Source: Pseudomonas graminis
GTDB lineage: Bacteria > Pseudomonadota > Gammaproteobacteria > Pseudomonadales > Pseudomonadaceae
Assembly (NCBI RefSeq): GCF_900111735.1
Contig: NZ_FOHW01000042.1
Location: 1 to 42,232 of the forward strand
Reading direction: 5' to 3'
Length of the DNA stretch: 42,232 nt
The notes beneath the pieces were generated by a model, which worked only from the letters and a program-made list of their open reading frames with translations, did no database searches and was not told where the DNA came from. The translations under genes were made by a program, and so were the position numbers. Below are positions 10,601 through 18,573 of this stretch, one piece after another; the first letter of the stretch is position 1, and the number at the start of each line of letters is the position of its first letter.

Positions 10601-12265
10601 TCAGCCGCGGTGACGACCGCGGAAGTAGTTGATCAGGCCCTGGGTCGAAGCGTCTTCAGCGACCGTTTCGTCGGTGCCGACAAGGCGGCTGTAAACGCCT
10701 TTGCCCAGCTCCTTGCCCAGTTCAACACCCCACTGGTCGAAGGCGTTAGTGCCCCAGACCACGCTTTGCACGAACACTTTGTGCTCGTACATGGCAACCA
10801 GTGCGCCCAGGCGGCGAGGGCTGATGCGCTCGACGACAATGGTGTTGCTCGGACGGTTGCCCGGAATGACCTTGTGCGGCGCGACACGCTGCACTTCTTC
10901 TTCCGGTACGCCCTTGGCGCGCAGTTCGGCTTCGGCTTCGGGGCGGGTTTTACCCTGCATCAATGCCTGGCTCTGGGACAGGCAGTTGGCGTACAGCCAC
11001 TGGTGATGGTCGGACACCGGGTTGAAGCTGACGATCGGCACGATGAAATCGGCCGGGATCATTTGTGTGCCCTGGTGCAGCAGCTGGTGGTAAGCATGCT
11101 GACCGTTCGCGCCGACGCCACCCCAGATGACCGGGCCCGTGTCGGTTTTGACCGGCACGCCGTCCTGGCGAACGCTCTTGCCGTTGGATTCCATGTCCAG
11201 CTGTTGCAGGTGCTTGGTGATGTTGCGCAGGTAATGGTCGTACGGCAGGATCGCGTGACTTTGCGCGTCCCAGAAATTGCCATACCAGATACCCAGCAAG
11301 CCCAGCAGGACCGGCATGTTCTCTTCGAACTCGGCGTTCTGGAAGTGCTGGTCCATGGTGTAGGCGCCGGACAACAGCTCCTTGAAGTTGGACATGCCAA
11401 TGGCAAGCGCAATCGGCAGACCGATGGCCGACCACAGCGAGTAACGGCCGCCGACCCAGTCCCACATCGGGAAGATGTTCTCTTCACGAATGCCGAACGC
11501 AACCGCCGCGGCGTTGTTGCTCGACACCGCGATGAAGTGGCGATAGAGCTCTGCTTCGGACCCGCCCTGAGCGAGGTACCAGGCGCGGGCAGCGGTGGCG
11601 TTCTTCAGGGTTTCGAGGGTAGTGAAGGTCTTGGACGAAACGATGAACAGCGTGGTCTCGGCGCGCAGCTTCTGAGTCAGCTCGTGCAGCTCGGTGCCGT
11701 CGATGTTTGCCAGGTAATGGCAGCGAACGCCTTTCTGTGCGTAGGACAACAGCGCTTCGGACACCAGCTCCGGGCCCAGGAACGAGCCGCCGATGCCGAT
11801 ATTGACCACGTCAGTGATCGGCTTTTCGGTGTAGCCACGCCAGAGACCGTCGTGGATGCGCCCGACCAGATCAGTGATCTGGTTCAGCACCTTGTGCACT
11901 TCCGGCATCACGTTGACGCCGTTGACCAGCAGCTTGTCGCCCACCGGACGACGCAGCGCGGTGTGCAGCGCAGGTCGACCTTCCGAAGCATTGACCAGTT
12001 CGCCGTCGTACTGCGCCTTGATGGCTTCTTTCAGGCCGACTTCGTTGGCCAGATTGACCAGCAACTGGCGCGTCTCGGCAGTGATCAGGTTCTTCGAATA
12101 GTCGAGAAACAGACCGGCACTGCTGAGCGTGAATTCGTCGAAACGCTTCGGGTCTGCGTTAAACGCGTCGCGCATGCTGAAATTCTGCATCGCTTCGCGG
12201 TGATCTTTGAGCGCCTGCCAGGCGGGCAGGGTAGTGACGTCATGAGGAGTGCGGTAGTACGCCAT
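10601..12265 (-). CDS. pgi: glucose-6-phosphate isomerase
   Basis: A 554-aa cytoplasmic enzyme that interconverts glucose 6-phosphate and fructose 6-phosphate. Family signatures include NIGIGGSFLGPELV near the sugar-phosphate site, the SKTFTTLET phosphate loop, GGRYSLWSAIGLP, and GANGQHAYHQLLHQGT carrying the catalytic region. Length matches the long bacterial/eukaryotic PGI family. AAGGAA stands about 10 nt upstream of the ATG. In P. aeruginosa pgi follows panB-panC-panD in the same direction; here it follows panC directly with a 346-bp gap and no panD. Confidence 0.97.
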   Translation of the reverse strand: MAYYRTPHDVTTLPAWQALKDHREAMQNFSMRDAFNADPKRFDEFTLSSAGLFLDYSKNLITAETRQLLVNLANEVGLKEAIKAQYDGELVNASEGRPALHTALRRPVGDKLLVNGVNVMPEVHKVLNQITDLVGRIHDGLWRGYTEKPITDVVNIGIGGSFLGPELVSEALLSYAQKGVRCHYLANIDGTELHELTQKLRAETTLFIVSSKTFTTLETLKNATAARAWYLAQGGSEAELYRHFIAVSSNNAAAVAFGIREENIFPMWDWVGGRYSLWSAIGLPIALAIGMSNFKELLSGAYTMDQHFQNAEFEENMPVLLGLLGIWYGNFWDAQSHAILPYDHYLRNITKHLQQLDMESNGKSVRQDGVPVKTDTGPVIWGGVGANGQHAYHQLLHQGTQMIPADFIVPIVSFNPVSDHHQWLYANCLSQSQALMQGKTRPEAEAELRAKGVPEEEVQRVAPHKVIPGNRPSNTIVVERISPRRLGALVAMYEHKVFVQSVVWGTNAFDQWGVELGKELGKGVYSRLVGTDETVAEDASTQGLINYFRGRHRG

Positions 12266-12611
12266 CGCTGCGGGTTTCCTTGTACTTGAACTGCCTTTTG
12301 GACACTGAAAAGCAGGATTGGGACATGAATTCGTGGGTGCATCAGAGACTAGTCCCCGGCAACGCCGATGTCTGCGCCTTGCTTTAACCTTGCTCGGTAC
12401 TTTTTCTCACAGAGTAGAGTTGCTGGTCTGACACGAACTGTATCGGTATGGCATTGCGGGTCTGGCTAAGTTCATCGCCAGCGTCCTGCGAAGGCCAAGG
12501 CCTGCGCTGCACAACCGGTTTTGCGAACTGAGCATAGGCGCAGATGGTCGTCCGATCACGTGACTTTTGCTTTACACATGACCGGGCGCATCCTTCAGCA
12601 GGGTGTACTGG
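12266..12611. other. gap between panC and pgi with no gene
   Basis: This 346-bp stretch has no coding frame that resembles any family I know. It must hold the end of the pan transcript and the start of pgi, but I see no convincing terminator or promoter in it. It sits where panD would be expected from the P. aeruginosa gene order; reading the minus strand I find no PanD-like start (MHAIMLKAKLHRA) or remnant. Confidence 0.6.
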
Positions 12612-13463
12612 TTATTCCTTGACCAGATGCAGGTTGTCGATCAGGCGCGTCTTGCCCATGAACGCCGCGCCCAGCACAACCAGATCATGATCATCCGGGG
12701 TCGCAGGGCGCAGGCTGACTGCATTGCGAATCTCCAGGTAATCAGGACGAAAGCCTGCTGCTTCGAGGGCTTTGATGCCATCGCTGACCAACTGCTGGTG
12801 ATCCTGCTGGCCATTCTGCAAGGAGGTGCCGATCTGTTTGATCACGCGGTACAACGCAGGCGCTGCAGCGCGCTGTTCGTCAGTCAGGTAGCCATTGCGC
12901 GACGACAGCGCCAGGCCGTCGGCGGCACGCACGGTGGGTTCGCCGATGATCTGAATGGGCATGTTCAGGTCACGCACCAGCGCGTTGACGACGGCCAGTT
13001 GCTGGAAATCCTTCTGACCGAAAATCGCGATGTCCGGCTGCACCATGTTGAACAGCTTGCTGACCACCGTCGAGACGCCGTCGAAGTGACCAGGACGGCT
13101 GCCGCCACACAGACCTTCAGACACCACCGGCACGCGCACGATGGTCTGATCGGTCATGCCATGGGGGTACATTTCCTCCACCGTTGGCGTGAACAACAAG
13201 TGGCACCCGGCCTGAAGCAATTGCTCCTGATCGGCGGCCAGTGTGCGGGGGTACGATGCCAGGTCTTCGTTGGGGCCAAACTGAAGCGGGTTGACGAAGA
13301 TGCTGGCGATCACGAAATCAGCCCGTTGAACGGCTTTGGTGATCAGGGCGATATGGCCGCTGTGCAAGTTGCCCATGGTGGGCACCAGGGCGATGCGTTT
13401 GCCTTCGCTGCGTGCGCGGGCGACGGCGGCGCGCAACTCGCGAACGGTTTTGACTGTGTTCAT
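12612..13463 (-). CDS. panC: pantoate-beta-alanine ligase
   Basis: A 283-aa enzyme that joins pantoate and beta-alanine with ATP to form pantothenate, in the cytoplasm. It has the nucleotide-binding PTMGNLHSGHIALI motif (HxGH), NPLQFGPNEDL, FGQKDFQQL and the LSSRNGYL loop (KMSKS-like position). The ATG at 13463 overlaps the panB stop in ATGA, so the pair is translationally coupled. A long upstream in-frame extension reads through panB in another frame and is not the real start. Confidence 0.97.
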   Translation of the reverse strand: MNTVKTVRELRAAVARARSEGKRIALVPTMGNLHSGHIALITKAVQRADFVIASIFVNPLQFGPNEDLASYPRTLAADQEQLLQAGCHLLFTPTVEEMYPHGMTDQTIVRVPVVSEGLCGGSRPGHFDGVSTVVSKLFNMVQPDIAIFGQKDFQQLAVVNALVRDLNMPIQIIGEPTVRAADGLALSSRNGYLTDEQRAAAPALYRVIKQIGTSLQNGQQDHQQLVSDGIKALEAAGFRPDYLEIRNAVSLRPATPDDHDLVVLGAAFMGKTRLIDNLHLVKE

Positions 13464-14260
13464 GCCGAGAATCCGTGTTCTGGGGCGGGGAAGCTGACGT
13501 CCTTGACCGCGCTGACATAAGCGGCGATCGCCGACTGGATGTCCGGCTGACCGGCCATGAAATTCTTCACGAACTTGGGCACACGTCCGATGATCGACAG
13601 GCCGAGCATGTCGTGAAGCACCAGCACCTGACCATCTGTGGCGCTGCCGGCGCCAATCCCGATCACCGGAATTTTTACGGCATGGGTGATTTCCTGGGCC
13701 AGTTCGCTCGGCACACACTCCAGCAGGATCATCGCAGCGCCGGCCTGTTCCAGGGTAATCGCGTCGGCCCGCATCTGCCGCGCCTGTGACTCCTGACGCC
13801 CCTGCACTTTATAGCCGCCCAGCACGTTGACCGCCTGAGGCGTCAGGCCCATGTGGGCGCACACGGGAACGCCGCGCTCGGCGAGCAGCCGGATCGAGTC
13901 GGCGAGCCACGCCGCGCCCTCGATCTTGACCATGTGTGCGCCCGCTTGCATCAGCGTGGCGCTGTTGGCGAAGGTCTGCTCGGGAGTGGCGTAGGACATG
14001 AACGGCAGATCCACCAGAATCAGCGCGCCCTGGTTGCCGCGTTTGACGCCGGCCACGTGGTACGCCATTTCAGCGGTGGTGACGGGCAGCGTGCTGTCGT
14101 GGCCCTGAAGGACCATGCCCAGCGAGTCGCCGACCAGCAGCACTTCCACGCCGGCCTGGCTGGCGGTGTGGGCAAAAGTCGCGTCGTAGCAGGTCAGCAT
14201 GGTGATTTTTTCACCTTTCTGCTTCAGAGCCAGCAGGGACGTAACGGTGATATCGGGCAT
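13460..14260 (-). CDS. panB: 3-methyl-2-oxobutanoate hydroxymethyltransferase
   Basis: A 266-aa enzyme that adds a hydroxymethyl group from methylenetetrahydrofolate to ketoisovalerate, giving ketopantoate, the first step of pantothenate synthesis. Signature segments are LTCYDATFA, VGDSLGMVLQGHDSTLPVT (metal-binding Asp), KIEGAAW and GIGAGSATDGQVLV. GAGGA lies 6 nt before the ATG. It is the upstream partner of panC in an overlapping pair. The ilvI-ilvH-ilvC genes that feed its ketoisovalerate substrate pathway are also in this window. Confidence 0.97.
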   Translation of the reverse strand: MPDITVTSLLALKQKGEKITMLTCYDATFAHTASQAGVEVLLVGDSLGMVLQGHDSTLPVTTAEMAYHVAGVKRGNQGALILVDLPFMSYATPEQTFANSATLMQAGAHMVKIEGAAWLADSIRLLAERGVPVCAHMGLTPQAVNVLGGYKVQGRQESQARQMRADAITLEQAGAAMILLECVPSELAQEITHAVKIPVIGIGAGSATDGQVLVLHDMLGLSIIGRVPKFVKNFMAGQPDIQSAIAAYVSAVKDVSFPAPEHGFSA

Positions 14261-14470
14261 GAAAAGTCCTCATTCAGGCGCTGTGAATACTGCGGCGAGC
14301 AACGCGTGATTCATCTTGGGAGGCAGGCACATCGTCGTTTCGCGATGTTTGCAACGGCCTGATCCGCGCCTTTCGGCCGGTCGTCCGGCTTTGGGACGCT
14401 TATCTTCGTGAGGAGGGGGCGGGAAGTCAATTCCGGGTGTTGCAGGTTTCAACGTGCCCGCAGAACGGCG

Positions 14471-14953
14471 TCAGCTCGGCAATCGCTCCAGGCCTTCGAA
14501 CGGGCACTGGGCAAGCAAATCATTCAGCGCGCGGCCATCAGCAAGGGTGAGCCCCGGCGCCAGCTCGGCCAGTGGATACAGCACAAACGCGCGCACCTGC
14601 ATCTGGTAATGCGGCACCTTCAGTCGCGGCTCATCAATGACGCGATCGCCAAACAGCAAGATGTCGAGGTCCAGCGTGCGCGGTCCCCAGCGTTCGAGGC
14701 GCTTGCGGCCCTGATCGTTTTCGATGCCTTGCAAGGCGTCGAGCAGCGCGAGCGGGGGGAGTGAGGTGTCGATCGCCGCGACCGCATTGGTGTAACGCGG
14801 CTGACCCGGCAACAGCGAGTCGCTGACATAAAAAGAGGAAACGCCGGACAGGCTGCTTTGCGGTAACAGGCCCATGGCCTTGATCGCTTCGCGTAACTGT
14901 TCGGCGGGGTCGGCCAGGTTGCTACCCAGGCCGACGTAAACGCGCTCGATCAT
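14471..14953 (-). CDS. folK: 6-hydroxymethyldihydropterin pyrophosphokinase
   Basis: A 160-aa folate-pathway enzyme that transfers pyrophosphate from ATP to hydroxymethyldihydropterin. It carries the start motif YVGLGSNL, the loop SSFYVSD, the substrate residues in YTNAVAAI, and the signature RWGPRTLDLDILLFGD with the Mg-binding DLD. It starts 6 nt after the pcnB stop, so it is the second gene of a pcnB-folK unit that probably runs on to panB-panC after a 210-bp gap. Confidence 0.96.
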   Translation of the reverse strand: MIERVYVGLGSNLADPAEQLREAIKAMGLLPQSSLSGVSSFYVSDSLLPGQPRYTNAVAAIDTSLPPLALLDALQGIENDQGRKRLERWGPRTLDLDILLFGDRVIDEPRLKVPHYQMQVRAFVLYPLAELAPGLTLADGRALNDLLAQCPFEGLERLPS

Positions 14954-14959
14954 CGGGTG

Positions 14960-16357
14960 TTATTCCGCCCCGTCGACGCCGGCGCGTTTGCGCTTGCCGC
15001 TGCTGCTGCGACGACGTTTGCGCGGGCCCTGGCCGGTCGCGTCGGGCTTGCTGCCCAGGTCACGAATCATGTCGCGGCGTCCGGAATCATTGGCGTCCTG
15101 GTAGTCCGTCCACCATTCACCAAGGCCGTCGGTTTCTTCGCCAGCCGACTCACGCAGCAACAGGAAGTCGTAGCCGGCACGGAAGCGCGGGTTTTCCAGC
15201 AGCAGGTCGGCGCGTTTGCCCGAGCGGCGTGGCAGACGTTCCTGCATGTCCCAGATCTCGCGGATCGGCATGGTGAAACGTTTCGGAATCGCGATCCGCT
15301 GGCACTGTTCGGTGATCAGCTCGTGGGCCGCTTCCTGCATGGCCGGTATCGGCGGCATGCCGCGCTCTTGCAGACGCAGCACGCGGGCGGGCAGGGCAGG
15401 CCACAGCAGCGCTGCAAACAGGAATGCCGGCGTCACCGGTTTGTTCTGCTTGATGCGCAGATCGGTGTTGGCCAGCGCGTCGCTGATCAGGGTGTGCGTG
15501 TAAGTCGGGTTGTGTTCCAGCGCTTTGGAGCTGGCCGGGAACAGTGGCTCGAACAGTTCGAGATCGACGAGCATCTCGAACGTCGCCTCGGCGTAGCCCG
15601 AGAGGAACAGCTTCAGCACTTCTTCAAACAGACGCGCCGAAGGGATGTCGCGCAGCATGGGCGCCAGCGGGCGAATCGGTGTGGCGCTGTGCTTCTCGAT
15701 GCCGAAATCCAGCTTGGCGGCGAAACGCACGGCCCGCAGCATGCGCACCGGGTCTTCCTTGTAACGCTGCTGCGGATCACCGATCAGACGAATCAGGCGA
15801 TTGCGAATGTCGTGCACGCCATTGGCGTAATCGAGGACGCGTTCGGTGACCGGGTCGTAATAAAGGGCGTTGATCGTGAAGTCCCGACGCTGGGCGTCGT
15901 CTTCGAGGGTGCCGTAGACGTTATCACGCAGAATGCGCCCGCTCTCGTTGCGCGAAGACTGGTTGCTGTCTTCATCTTCGTCGTCGATCGGGTGATTGGC
16001 GCGGAAGGTCGCGACTTCGATGATTTCACGGCCGAAATGGATGTGAACCAGCTTGAAGCGGCGGCCGATGATACGGGCGTTGCGAAACTCGGCGCGGATC
16101 TGCTCGGGCGTGGCACTGGTGGCGACGTCGAAATCCTTGGGCGTGATGCCGAGCATCATGTCGCGGACACAGCCGCCAACCAGATAGGCTTGGTAGCCGG
16201 CAGTCTGCAGGCGCTCGACGATGTTGACCGCGTAGCGGCTGAATTGATTGCGTTGCAACGAGTGCTGGCTGCTGCTGAGCACTTCAGGCGTTGTGCGCAC
16301 ATGTTGCTGCGGCTTGCGCAGTGGGGAACGGAATGACTGGAACAGCTTCTTCAGCAT
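14960..16357 (-). CDS. pcnB: poly(A) polymerase I
   Basis: A 465-aa nucleotidyltransferase that adds 3' poly(A) tails to RNA and so promotes decay. The N-terminal catalytic motif LVGGCVRDMMLGITPKDFDV holds the G-G and D-x-D residues; RRFKLVHIHFG and RRDFTINALYYDP are class II signatures. The C-terminus is strongly basic (RKRRRSSSGKRKRAG), as in bacterial PAP I rather than CCA-adding enzymes. The ATG at 16357 gives the MLKKLFQSF start I remember for Pseudomonas PcnB; a further-upstream start at 16429 is possible. No clear ribosome-binding site is seen before this ATG. It lies just after crcZ, as in other pseudomonads. Confidence 0.93.
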   Translation of the reverse strand: MLKKLFQSFRSPLRKPQQHVRTTPEVLSSSQHSLQRNQFSRYAVNIVERLQTAGYQAYLVGGCVRDMMLGITPKDFDVATSATPEQIRAEFRNARIIGRRFKLVHIHFGREIIEVATFRANHPIDDEDEDSNQSSRNESGRILRDNVYGTLEDDAQRRDFTINALYYDPVTERVLDYANGVHDIRNRLIRLIGDPQQRYKEDPVRMLRAVRFAAKLDFGIEKHSATPIRPLAPMLRDIPSARLFEEVLKLFLSGYAEATFEMLVDLELFEPLFPASSKALEHNPTYTHTLISDALANTDLRIKQNKPVTPAFLFAALLWPALPARVLRLQERGMPPIPAMQEAAHELITEQCQRIAIPKRFTMPIREIWDMQERLPRRSGKRADLLLENPRFRAGYDFLLLRESAGEETDGLGEWWTDYQDANDSGRRDMIRDLGSKPDATGQGPRKRRRSSSGKRKRAGVDGAE

Positions 16358-16529
16358 GGGAGGCACTGTTTGAAGGAATATTCGGCCAATTTCGAAGAGT
16401 GACCGCACGATGGGCGGGGATTCTAGCATTTAGTCGAGGGATGGTGTAGGAGGCAGCGCGATAGGTGCGTGCGGGGCTGGCTGCACAGCGGGTGCGGGGT
16501 GTCGAGCGGGGAAGGGGTTTACTGCAGAT

Positions 16530-16898
16530 GCTACTGGGGGAGCCGAAGCTCCCCCAAAGTGCGTGCTCTTATTTTTATTGTCTGATGGGCTTTTTATTGT
16601 TGTTGACCGCCCAATTCACGGCTTTCGCCTGTGAAACCTCCCAATCGGGAGTCAAGAGCAAACGGATTGCTTTGGTCGCTGTGCGGCAGTGATCTATCGA
16701 TCCAACCAGTTCAGGCTCTACCTAAGGGTAGTTTTTGTTGTTCTCGGCCTGGTTGCGGGACAAGTCCCAAATGCAACGCCTCTCCAAAAGAATCAGTTAG
16801 CTGCGCCTCCGCCGTGTTGTTCTTGTTATGCGTGAGTCGTTTCGTCTTGTTTTTATTATGTTGGTTTTGCGGGTGACTGATTTTTGTTGTTCTTGTAC
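16530..16898 (-). ncRNA. crcZ: small RNA CrcZ
   Basis: No protein gene is credible in the cbrB-pcnB gap, but the minus strand has the hallmarks of CrcZ, the RNA that titrates Hfq/Crc and relieves carbon catabolite repression. CA-rich motifs (AACAACAA, AACAATAA, ATAATAAAAA types) occur at about 16571-16583, 16591-16606, 16732-16744, 16816-16830, 16848-16860 and 16881-16896. The 5' end near 16898 is set by a sigma54 promoter; the 3' end is placed at the strong hairpin 16536-16555. The length of about 369 nt suits CrcZ of non-aeruginosa pseudomonads. Position between cbrB and pcnB is the conserved one. Ends are approximate. Confidence 0.9.
16536..16555 (-). terminator. 3' hairpin of crcZ
   Basis: GGGGGAGC and GCTCCCCC form an 8-bp perfect stem closed by TTCG on the minus strand. 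No T-run follows, so it may act as an RNA-stabilising end hairpin or an imperfect terminator. Confidence 0.55.
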
Positions 16899-16908
16899 GG
16901 ATACATAT

Positions 16909-16925
16909 AGCAGTACCTGTGCCAA
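16909..16925 (-). promoter_or_regulatory. sigma54 promoter of crcZ
   Basis: The minus strand reads TTGGCACAGGTACTGCT. GG at 16923-16922 and GC at 16911-16910 are separated by exactly 10 nt, the -24/-12 geometry of RpoN promoters. Transcription would start near 16898. CbrB, a sigma54 activator, is encoded immediately upstream. Confidence 0.88.
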
Positions 16926-16994
16926 CTTTCGAAAAACGCGCTACACGCCTCTGAATTCAAGGGTGTGGCAAATTGACGCTATTTTGCGCGGGCG

Positions 16995-17035
16995 AAAAAA
17001 AACCGGGGGTTCGTTACCGTACGCCCCGGTTTTGT
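16995..17035 (-). terminator. terminator after cbrB
   Basis: On the minus strand AACCGGGG (from 17031-17024) pairs with CCCCGGTT (17008-17001), and a run of T residues follows (17002-16995). The 15-nt loop contains a GTAAC element that belongs to the crcZ activator site set. Confidence 0.8.
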
Positions 17036-17082
17036 TACGTCAGCTTTTATGAGGTAACAGTTTTTTCACATTCCCCGTAACC
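17012..17082 (-). promoter_or_regulatory. CbrB upstream activating sites for crcZ
   Basis: GTTAC or GTAAC elements stand at 17012-17017 (CGTTAC), 17033-17038 (TGTTAC), 17054-17059 (GTAACA) and 17077-17082 (GTAACC). The first three are exactly 21 bp apart and the fourth 23 bp on. They lie about 115-185 bp upstream of the inferred crcZ start, a normal enhancer distance. TGTTAC-type sites are, as I recall, what CbrB binds in P. aeruginosa. Confidence 0.75.
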
Positions 17083-17111
17083 CGCGTGCCAGAGCCTGCG
17101 CAGGGAAGCGC

Positions 17112-18551
17112 TTACGTTTCGCTGGCCACTCCGGTCTTGCGTCGCGGAATGCCCAGGCGTTGGCGACGCTCCCACAGGCACTTGCGGCTGACCCCCAGCT
17201 TGCGAGCCAGCTCGGTTTCAGTCATGTGGTCCTGATGCTCCAGGACGAAGTGCTGGAAATAGTCCTCCAGCGACAAGTCCTCGGTAGGCTCTCCAGCCGT
17301 GGAGCTCGACGAGCCTGACGCCTGGGGCGCAAGGCCGATGAATTCGTTGACGTCGAGATCGCTGAGTTCGATATCGATGCCCAACAGCTCTGCAGAAATG
17401 TCCGGGCTCTCGCACAGGATTACCGCGCGCTCGACCGCATTCTCCAGTTCCCGGACATTACCCGGCCACGAATAGTGCCGAATCGCTTGCTCGGCATCCG
17501 GTGCAAAACGCAGGTCATTGCGACCGGCCTTGAGGCTTTGCCGCGCCAGGAACGCATTGGCGATTTCATTGACGTCCGCGCCGCGCTCACGCAATGCGGG
17601 CAGTTTCAGCGCGATCACGTGGAGGCGGTAGTACAAGTCTTCGCGGAACTGGCCGACTTTGGCCAGGCTCTTGAGGTCGCGGTGAGTCGCTGCAATCAGG
17701 CGCACGTCGACTTTCTGCGACTGCACCGAGCCGACGCGGCGAATTTCGCCTTCCTGCAAGACGCGCAGAAGTCTCGCCTGAGCTTCCAACGGTAGCTCGC
17801 CGATCTCGTCGAGGAAGAGGGTACCGCCATCCGCCGCTTCGACCAGACCGGCACGCCCGGCGCTGGCGCCGGTGAACGCGCCTTTTTCGTGACCGAACAG
17901 CTCGGACTCGATAAGGGATTCCGGAATCGCTGCGCAGTTGACCGAAATCATCGGGGCCTTGGCGCGACGCGACAGGTTGTGCAGCGCACGGGCTACCAGC
18001 TCCTTACCCGTACCGGACTCGCCTTGAATCAGCACGTTGGAGTCAGTCGGCGCGACTTTGCGAATCTTGTTGTACATGTCCTGCATCGGCGGGCACGAGC
18101 CGATAATGCCGATCTCGCCGTTGCTGTTGTCCGGACCGGCTTTGTCACCGGTCGAAGTCTTGCTGGTGGCGGCGCGTTCGGCCTGCATGCTTTGCAGTGT
18201 CTGGCGATCACGCAGGATGCGCGAGACGGCCTGAAGCATCTCGTCGTGGTCGAAGGGTTTGGCGATGTAATCCACCGCGCCCATTTTCATCGAGTCCACG
18301 GCCGAGCGCAGGCTGGCGTAACTGGTCATGATCAGCACGGGCTTGCCCTGGCCGAGCTTGATCAGCTCTGTGCCGGGCGCGCCGGGCAGACGCAAATCGC
18401 TGACGATCAGGTCAAACGACGGGATGCTGAAACGTTCCTGAGCTTCCTGCACGGATCCGGCTTCGCTGACCTGGTACTGATTACGTTCCAACAGTCGACG
18501 CAGGGCGGAGCGGATGATGGTTTCGTCTTCCACGATCAAAATGTGAGGCAT
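17112..18551 (-). CDS. cbrB: two-component response regulator CbrB
   Basis: A 479-aa NtrC-type activator. Domains: receiver (residues 1-120, phospho-acceptor Asp52 in LIVSDLRL), AAA+ sigma54-interaction domain (Walker A GESGTGKE, GAFTGA loop, LFLDEIGELP), and a Fis-type helix-turn-helix at the C-terminus (TETELARKLGVSRKCLWERR). It responds to CbrA and drives crcZ with sigma54, setting carbon and nitrogen source use. It starts 22 nt after the cbrA stop, so both belong to one operon, closed by the terminator at 16995-17035. Confidence 0.97.
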   Translation of the reverse strand: MPHILIVEDETIIRSALRRLLERNQYQVSEAGSVQEAQERFSIPSFDLIVSDLRLPGAPGTELIKLGQGKPVLIMTSYASLRSAVDSMKMGAVDYIAKPFDHDEMLQAVSRILRDRQTLQSMQAERAATSKTSTGDKAGPDNSNGEIGIIGSCPPMQDMYNKIRKVAPTDSNVLIQGESGTGKELVARALHNLSRRAKAPMISVNCAAIPESLIESELFGHEKGAFTGASAGRAGLVEAADGGTLFLDEIGELPLEAQARLLRVLQEGEIRRVGSVQSQKVDVRLIAATHRDLKSLAKVGQFREDLYYRLHVIALKLPALRERGADVNEIANAFLARQSLKAGRNDLRFAPDAEQAIRHYSWPGNVRELENAVERAVILCESPDISAELLGIDIELSDLDVNEFIGLAPQASGSSSSTAGEPTEDLSLEDYFQHFVLEHQDHMTETELARKLGVSRKCLWERRQRLGIPRRKTGVASET

Positions 18552-18573
18552 TGATTCGGTTCTCTCGACGGTC

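Noticed and set aside
10583..12289. Plus-strand frame of 568 codons opposite pgi
   Set aside because: Same type of antisense shadow; pgi on the other strand is unmistakable.
16465..17052. Short plus-strand frames in the cbrB-pcnB gap
   Set aside because: The gap is better explained by crcZ on the minus strand, with promoter, CA-rich motifs and end hairpin. The frames are Cys/Phe/Leu-rich translations of the T-rich complement.
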